Below, piece after piece: positions 57,681 to 64,000 of a DNA stretch of 64,000 nt. Position 1 is the stretch's first letter; each line of letters starts with the position of its first letter. The position numbers and the translations under genes were made by a program. Location of the stretch: positions 2,480,001 to 2,544,000 of the forward strand of contig JBAIAC010000018.1 in NCBI GenBank assembly GCA_037349315.1. Reading direction: 5' to 3'. A model generated the notes under the pieces. It was not told the origin of the DNA, ran no database searches, and was given only the letters and a program-made list of their open reading frames with translations. Origin of the DNA: Chelydra serpentina. Lineage: Eukaryota; Chordata; Testudines; Chelydridae.

Positions 57681-60600
57681 TATGGTTTCCTCAGGCTCCA
57701 TATTTGGAAAATATTTAAGCACAAACTTAAATTCATCCAGGGTCAGATTAAGCCAGTTGGAACATTTCAACATAGGCTGCACTGTGGTCCTGCCCCCCTA
57801 GGCAGCTGCAGGGTGCCCCTCAAGCCCACCTCAAAGAAGCAGGTGTGATGAAAAGGGGGCGGCCTCTTTATTTTGTTATGAAAGCAAAGCATCTGCCATA
57901 GTCACAGCACTCCAGGAACTGGGCCTAGGCTAATAGTGTGTAAGCCTTAATCGAGCTCGGGGTCCATCCTTGTTCAGGGAAGCATTTAAACACATCCTAT
58001 CCTGAGTACTGATGGATTCAGTCAGTATAAATTCAGAAATGAACATCCTATAAGCTGTTAGTGTCACTGAGGTTTTTATTTTTTTTAAGAATGCAGATCT
58101 CCAGTGTTATAGTGACTTTCCTATAACCCAGGAGTGCCTTAGAGGTTAGCAAAACAATGTATCATACCAAAAATAAGTGAGCAAGCACAAATCGTAATTG
58201 CTGGGTTAGTCTTTTTCTTTTACAGAACATCAAAAACTCTGTTTTTTATAATTTGAGATCTACTCAAATTGATCTACTCAAAATGAGCCATTGCTTCTCT
58301 TTGCATTAGTTCGTAGTTTGAGGCAAGGACAGATATATTTTAAACAATTCGGTGTTGTGGGCGGAAGGTTTACTTAGTATTTCATAATGAATTGTTGTGA
58401 AATGATTTATTTATTTTATGTATCAGTCTTTAAAGAAATTATGAAAATGTTGGAAATGTTAGCATTCATCTAGAGGGTTGTGCTGGATGCATTAGTCTCT
58501 TTATTTTACTTAAAATTTTACTTGACTAATGTGAAAACATAAGTCACAGACCCTGCACTAATTTTGTTTTCTTTAGAGACAAATGGCTGCATTATCTAAA
58601 TAAAATATTAGGGTAATAAATAGACTTTCCACAGTTAAGGGGAAAAATAATATTTTTGATTTTATTAAAATGCTGCAACAGCATATTTTAAAATCTGACA
58701 GACCAGTATTAGATAAATACTTGGTTACAGTAATTGGATATCAGTAACTGTGCTGTTAGCAGATGGAGCTTTTAGCTTGTTTACAGAGGTATATTGCATG
58801 GCTAATCGAGTTTGGAGCTTAGCATTAATTGTAGCTATGCTGAGATGAATGAATATTGGGGACGTTGGGTAGCACCTTTCTACAGGGAGGAAGATCTAAA
58901 TGGGACTGGTGATGTTGGGAGTGGTGATATTGTACTAGTTAAATTACACTGTGACATGAAAGACGTGTGAGTTTAAGAGGGAACTCCAGGTGTTATTTTC
59001 AGCATATCATGGAAAACCCCACGGAAAACCTCCTGAGGAAGGTGGAGAGTGGTGGTAAAGGCGAGTACTGGGCTTTAATTATCTGTAGAACTATTGACTG
59101 TGTTCAGTGTTGAACTACTCACAATCCAGTTGGAATGAAGCAAGATAATTGGTTATTATCTTTGCGTTATGAGAGGTGAAGCAAAGAATCAAGGTGCCTA
59201 GAGAAAACTGATGTAGAAAATCACTATTTCCCTCCATCAAACCTTAGATCACTATTCTAGAATCAAATTAACTCCCAACATTAAACATACTTACTGTCAC
59301 AAGGTGGAAGAAGCATAGGAGAACTTAATTTCGATGTATGAGGATACAGTACAACATACGTACGTAAGTCTATTGTGCTATTTGTGTGTGATGTATAATA
59401 TGATAGGTTTGTGTATTTAATTAACATAAGGACAGAAGTACTCACAAAGGGTATCAGGCTTGGGGCACATGAGTAGGGTAGTATGGGAGACCTTACACTG
59501 CTTCCTCCCAATATTTGTAAGCCCTGTGGCCTGAAGCCTTAGAGAGTAAAGAGCTTCTATTGTCACCTGTTGGTGAAATGGGAGAAGAGTGGCCCACAGC
59601 TACTTAAGAATTGTGATGGAGAGAGAATGCACTGGGGAGGGAGCTCTCTGCCAGCATGGGTTGGAGAGCAAAGGGAATTCACTGAATGGGCCAGGCTTCA
59701 TTTGCATTTTAGTTATGTGATTGGGTGTTTTGATTAAAGTACAGTTAAATGTTGAGTTTGGGGGCAATACAATGCTGTTAACCTTGTTGGGAAATAAAAG
59801 GCAAGACATGAATACTGAATGTGCCTGGGGTCACCCTGACCAAGACTGCTGTCAGCAACAGTTTGGTAAGGGAGTCTGGACAGACTTGAGAAGACGGGGG
59901 TGGGAGGCCGGAAGGCTCCAGTCTTCTGCTGGCAATGCCTCTCTGGTGGTGAGGCCTGGACAACATTGGTCTCTCTAAAGTGCTGAGCTGAGACTGCTGT
60001 AGAATATTGAAAAATTTCCATAATATGTACATGATATTTCTATATAAAACTTATTTGACTTTGTGGTAAAGTTGCTAGATTGCATAGCTGACTGATACAA
60101 AGTTAGGAACTAAGCAGATCAATCAGCTAAGACCTTCTACACTCAAGTCGTTATTTCCCCTTCTCAATCTCCAATATCTCCTTTCCGCAGCCCAGATACC
60201 TAGACCAGCATCTTGAAGAACATCAGTAAATCTAGCTATTTATATTAGTTATATGTTTTGTTTATGATGAATATAGGGTTGGGTTGGTTTTTATTAGTTA
60301 CATTGTATGTAGTCCTATACACAGCTTTGTAATGGCATGCATGTAAGTGAGGTACAGTGTCACATGGTGTCTGTGATGTTTAGGAGTGGAATACAGAAGA
60401 GTACCCAATATCTTAACTTGTCGTTCCCTTGCCTCTTAGTGTTAGACTGCACATCTCACCAAGGCAAACAGTCTTAACTAAAAATTAAATTCACACACAC
60501 ACACAAGATTTATCAGCTTTTTAAAATAAGTATATTTCAGTGTAAATAGTTATTCACTTAAATGGCTGCTCTAGTTTAATATTTCCCCTTTATGCCCCCC

Positions 60601-62039
60601 ACAGAACTCCAATATCCTTAATGGCCATTCGCAGAGCCACACTCCCCCTCCATAGCCAACTTAACAGACATGATCCCTCCAATGCCCATATTGCCCCATG
60701 CTCTTCTCTTTGCCCAACTCTACTCAGCCCAGTGTCCTGCTCTGTCTTATTTCCATGTGTCTCAGGGTTTAAGCCCTGTCAGAACTAGAAACTGGTGGGA
60801 AACATGCACAAGACTCCCAGACAATTTACCCAGATTACCACGAAGACACACGATGAAAGCCTGTCTTCATTGAAGTTAATGACAAAACTCCCATTGACTT
60901 GAATAGGGCCAGGATTTTGCTCTGTGACGTCAAAGTGTTTATATGGACATAAACACCCATTTGTAACAGAAGAACTGACAATGTGTACGTTTTATAGCTG
61001 TTCCAGAAAAGAACTAGCAATTAGGAAACAATGAATGAAAAACTCTGCGTTGTATTCGCACAGTGCTTGCCACGGTCACGTTAGTTTCAGCTTCTGTTTA
61101 TTACTGATACATTACAGCAATATGAAGTTAAATGTAACCTGTTTTATATTGCCAAAAAACAAGAGAGGGAAAAATGTTGTCATGTTGTTGCTATATAATG
61201 CTAATATGTAGCGACTCGGTTATTAGAATTAAAACATGTTGCTGTTCTTTTATAATAAGACCTTGCGAGTTTGATGATTTTATGTAAAGACATGGAATGA
61301 AACAGAATTTGCTTAGTATAAATGCAGGTTTCATTCAAAATGACCTGGAGTGTATATGTTTTTACCAGAGTTGTAAGTAGTTGTAATAACCCAACGAATG
61401 AGCAACCACGTTCACTCTCTTCTTCAACCCCCTTCCCAAGCTTTTAAAGCGTGAGAGTCCAGGGACCGTTTAATTAAACTCATCCAAGAAATCTCAAAAC
61501 TAAACAAACCAAAAAAAAGCCACCAACACTAAGGGGTTTGTTCTCCTTTCCCATTCATATTAATGGAAATTGTGTGCATACACAGAGATAAGAAGAGACT
61601 CCTACTGTTTAATTATCTGTTTTTGTTCAGGGCTCTCAAAGACTTTTTTGTCTCCCAGGCTGATCTCCTCCACAGAGTGGGAGAGAAGTTGAATTTAAAG
61701 AAAAAGGTTTTCCCCCCGAATAAATATTTCACTGTATTTCTGAAATACAACCATCCTCTTTTTTGAAAGGGAGGAGTATTTAATGAAAGTTGCACTGAAT
61801 TAAACACTGCTTTAATACTTCATTAATACATCTCTCCTTAAATTCCGTAGTCTACTCCGTCCCCACCCCTGACTCCAAGCATTCTGGGAACTGATCTCAA
61901 AGCGCTCTGGTAGCTGTTGTTTTTGTTGTCCATAGGATCAGGCCCACTAGAGGCTCAGTCCAGAGTTACAGAAGATGTCCAACTCCAAGTGGAGGTTACA
62001 GTTGTCTCATTGTTGCTTTGGGCTTCCTTGTCTAACTGT
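57681..62039. other. No gene recognised
   Basis: A repeat-like GC-rich patch lies at about 57780-57860. At 59570-60000 frames of 69-95 codons lie on both strands in a stretch that could be an old LTR but has no clear ends. Around 60865-60925 the phrase CTCCCATTGACTTGAATAGG belongs to the CATTGACTTCAATGG repeat class. (CA)n occurs at 60492-60505. The rest is AT-rich. Confidence 0.4.
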
Positions 62040-62134
62040 CTATACAGGAGGTGGAGGTTAGTAGGAGCCTATATAAGACAAAGCCCCCCAAAATCGGGAC
62101 TGTCCCTGTATAAGTGGAACATCTGGTCACCCTA
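62040..62134. mobile_element. MITE right end
   Basis: The stretch AAATCGGGACTGTCCCTGTA, then ATCTGGTCACCCTA at its right end, matches a small transposon whose ends read TAGGGTGACCAGAT. Only about 95 bp remain; the left end is missing or decayed. Confidence 0.55.
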
Positions 62135-62325
62135 GTTTACATTGACAGTCCGCAGGCACGGCTGCCCACAGCTCCCATTAGCCAGGTATGGCGAACCGTG
62201 GCCACTGGGAGCTGCGGGCAGCCGTGCCTGCGGACGGTCAATGTAAACAAACTATTTCGCGGCCCGCCAGCAGATTACCCTGATGAGCTGTGTGGCCCAA
62301 GGGCTTCAGGTTGCACACCACTGGT
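62135..62325. mobile_element. GC-rich palindromic element
   Basis: A near-perfect palindrome (62135-62248) has arms starting GTTTACATTGACAGTCCGC and ending GACGGTCAATGTAAAC, with an inner CCCACAGCTCCCATTAGCC/CCACTGGGAGCTGCGGGC pairing. A tail follows (CGCGGCCCGCCAG ... GGTTGCACACCACTGG). This is a non-autonomous DNA transposon; the tail end resembles hAT-type ends. It abuts the MITE end on its left. Confidence 0.65.
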
Positions 62326-63000
62326 CTATAGCCACCTGTTGTTTCTTATGCAATACTTCTATCACAAGTTCTTTGGGGGCAGGGACCATCTTTTAATTTT
62401 GTGTTTATGCAGCATCAAGCATGATGAGTTTTTGGTCTATGACTGAGGTTTCTAGGTACTACTGCAATACAAATTATAATGCAGAGGGGTTGTAAAAATG
62501 TTTGCTCTGGGGTAAATGTCATCATTTTCCATCGAGTCTCTGCATCCTTTTGGTTCATGAAATGTGTAAAATGCACTATATACACACACATTTTTGCACT
62601 ATTTCTGTGTGGGGTTAGTAAAAATGTTCATTAAAAAAGTCTCTGTAGGCTCTAGTAGCTTTCCTGCTCCATTGTGTCCTAGAATACTGCTCAAATGTCA
62701 ACAACAACAAATGAAACAGTTTCCACTTAACGAAATCTCATAGAATTGAAATGGATGTCAGGAGAGGAGTGCTTGCAATCTGAAGTAGGCTAGGTTATTT
62801 TTTCCTGCCCTTAACTGTTTGTTTCCTTCTTGTAAATAAATTGTCATTGCCTCTTCATAAAGCCAGTTAGGAGAACAGAATGCAATGGAAGTCTTCCTTT
62901 CTGTTTCACAGATATTTGGAGACTGCACAGAAAACCAGATTCCTCCCCCCTGCAATTGGCTCCCTTCAGACTGTCCCATTTATGAGGAGCCCAGTTCTAT
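62326..63000. other. No gene seen
   Basis: An acceptor-like site (CTTTCTGTTTCACAG, ending at about 62911) is followed by 32 open codons starting IFGDCTENQIPPPCNW and then a stop, but the end of that frame is repeat-derived and no other exon is seen. I treat it as chance. Confidence 0.4.
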
Positions 63001-63120
63001 AAGATGCTGATCATCTCCTCAGAGGTCCTCAGTGCCTGAAACTCCCATTTGACTTCACTAGGGGGTGTGTGTGTGTGTGTATGTTTTGGGAGGTTCTCAG
63101 TGTCTTGCGGGATTGGGTGG
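63001..63120. repeat. Decayed palindromic repeat with (GT)n
   Basis: AAGATGCTGATCATCTCCTC on the left and GGAGGTTCTCAGTGTCTTGC on the right are parts of an imperfect palindrome around CCCATTTGACTTCACTAGGG. A GT run lies at about 63065-63080. Confidence 0.5.
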
Positions 63121-63193
63121 AAGATGAGTGGAGGATGGAATCTTTTCTTGGTTGATTACGATGACACATTATATTTCCTGGTTTTCCTAAACC
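63121..63193. other. Short spacer
   Basis: No signal seen. Confidence 0.5.
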
Positions 63194-64000
63194 TCATAGA
63201 TTCATAGACTTTAAGGTCAGAAGGGACCATTATGATCATCTAGTCTGACCTCCTGCACAATGCAGGCCACAGAATCTCACCCACCTACTCCTGGAATAAT
63301 ACTCTCACCTATGTCTCAGCTATTGAAGTCCTCAAATCATGGTTTAAAGACTTCAAGATGCAGAGAATCCTCCAGCAAGTGACCTGTCCCCCATGCTTCA
63401 GAGGAAGGCGAAAAACCTTCAGGGCCTCTGCTGATCTACCCTGGAGGAAAATTCCTTCCCGACCCCAAATATGGCAATCAGCTGAACCCCGAGCATGTGG
63501 ACAAGACTCACCAGCCAGACACCCAGGAAAAAGTTCTCTGTGGTAGCTTCTAACATCCCATCACTGACCATTGGTCCTATTTAGCACTGATGGCAATTAA
63601 TTAACCTTTGACTAAGATCATGTTATCCCATCAAACCATCCCCTCCATAAACTTATCTAGCTTAATCTTGAAGCCAAATAGGTCTTTTGCCCCCACTGCT
63701 TCCCTTGGAAGGCTGTTCCAGAACTTCACTCCTCTGATGGTTAGAAACCTTCATCTAATTTCAAGTCTAAACTTCCTGATGGCCAGTTTATATCTATTTG
63801 TTCTTGTGTCCACATTGGTACTGAGCTGAAATAATTCCTCTCCCTCCCTGGTATTTTTCCCTCTGATATATTTAAAGAAAGCAATCATATCACCGCTCAG
63901 CCTTCTTTTGGTTAAGGCAAACAAACCAAGCTCCTTTCATACGACAGGTTTTCCATTCCTCGGATCATCCTAGCGGCCCTTCTTTGTACCTGTTCCAGTT
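63194..64000 (-). mobile_element. CR1 LINE 3' part, cut by the window end
   Basis: The element end CATAGATTCATAGAC (complement of TTCTATGA-like units) is at 63194. The 3' untranslated region runs to 63630. The ORF2 stop is at 63631-63633, with the C-terminal residues KLDKFMEGMV before it. Upstream pieces on the minus strand (RRAARMIRGMENLSYER, NVDTRTNRYKLAIRKFRLEIR, GVKFWNSLPREAVGA) are the ORF2 end of a CR1. Stops and a frameshift near 63930 show it is dead. The rest lies outside the window. Confidence 0.9.

Noticed and set aside
62893..63000. Terminal-exon-like frame after TTTCACAG
   Set aside because: Its last codons lie in a dispersed palindromic repeat, and no partner exon or polyadenylation signal supports it.

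Overview
This window looks like non-coding DNA from a turtle (Testudines). I see no intact protein-coding gene, rRNA, functional tRNA or CRISPR array. The lineage call rests on repeats recognised by eye: a tRNA-headed SINE with a CR1-type tail (Cry I-like), CR1 LINEs ending in TTCTATGA-like units, Penelope-like elements (PLEs) whose ends carry the block GATGAAGTGGGT...CCCACGAAAGC, many small DNA transposons with (T)TAGGG-type or GGGCTTGTCTACA-type ends, and old LTRs. The longest reading frame (231 codons) belongs to a dead PLE. Almost every other frame above about 120 codons also lies in a repeat.

Layout. 0-6 kb: AT-rich single-copy-like DNA, one PLE end with a hammerhead-ribozyme-like motif (4.7 kb) and one small exon-like segment (5.9 kb). 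6.5-8.1 kb: a long LTR split by a MITE. 8.7 kb: a PLE end inserted as an inverted repeat with an 11-bp target duplication. 10.0-11.1 kb: three adjoining MITEs. 11.5-13.6 kb: one clear and one doubtful solo LTR. 16.0-16.5 kb: an exon-like or conserved-element-like block. 17.9-19.65 kb: a MITE holding two separate hAT-type insertions, each with an exact 8-bp duplication. 23.5-25.4 kb: an internally deleted Ty3/gypsy element cut at its right end by a PLE that carries a second hammerhead-like motif. 28.2-29.4 kb: another LTR. 31.4 kb: another inverted PLE end. 32.4 kb: a CpG-rich MITE with several hairpins. 41.0-41.6 kb: nested MITEs. 42.8 kb: the Cry I-like SINE. 44.4-46.4 kb: a CR1 ORF2 remnant. 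47.3-48.4 kb: an LTR. 50.2-52.25 kb: a PLE with recognisable reverse transcriptase and GIY-YIG endonuclease, frameshifted, mutated at its active site and internally inverted. 63.2 kb to the end: a CR1 LINE running off the window.

The most interesting thread is the PLE set. Copies from at least three subfamilies occur. Two copies keep a minimal hammerhead core in which stem III is a self-complementary AAGCUU, an arrangement that could only form the ribozyme as a dimer. Three copies show a 5' inversion or related rearrangement. No host genes act together here; the region reads as a gene desert or a large intron. All family names are by recognition, not by database search.
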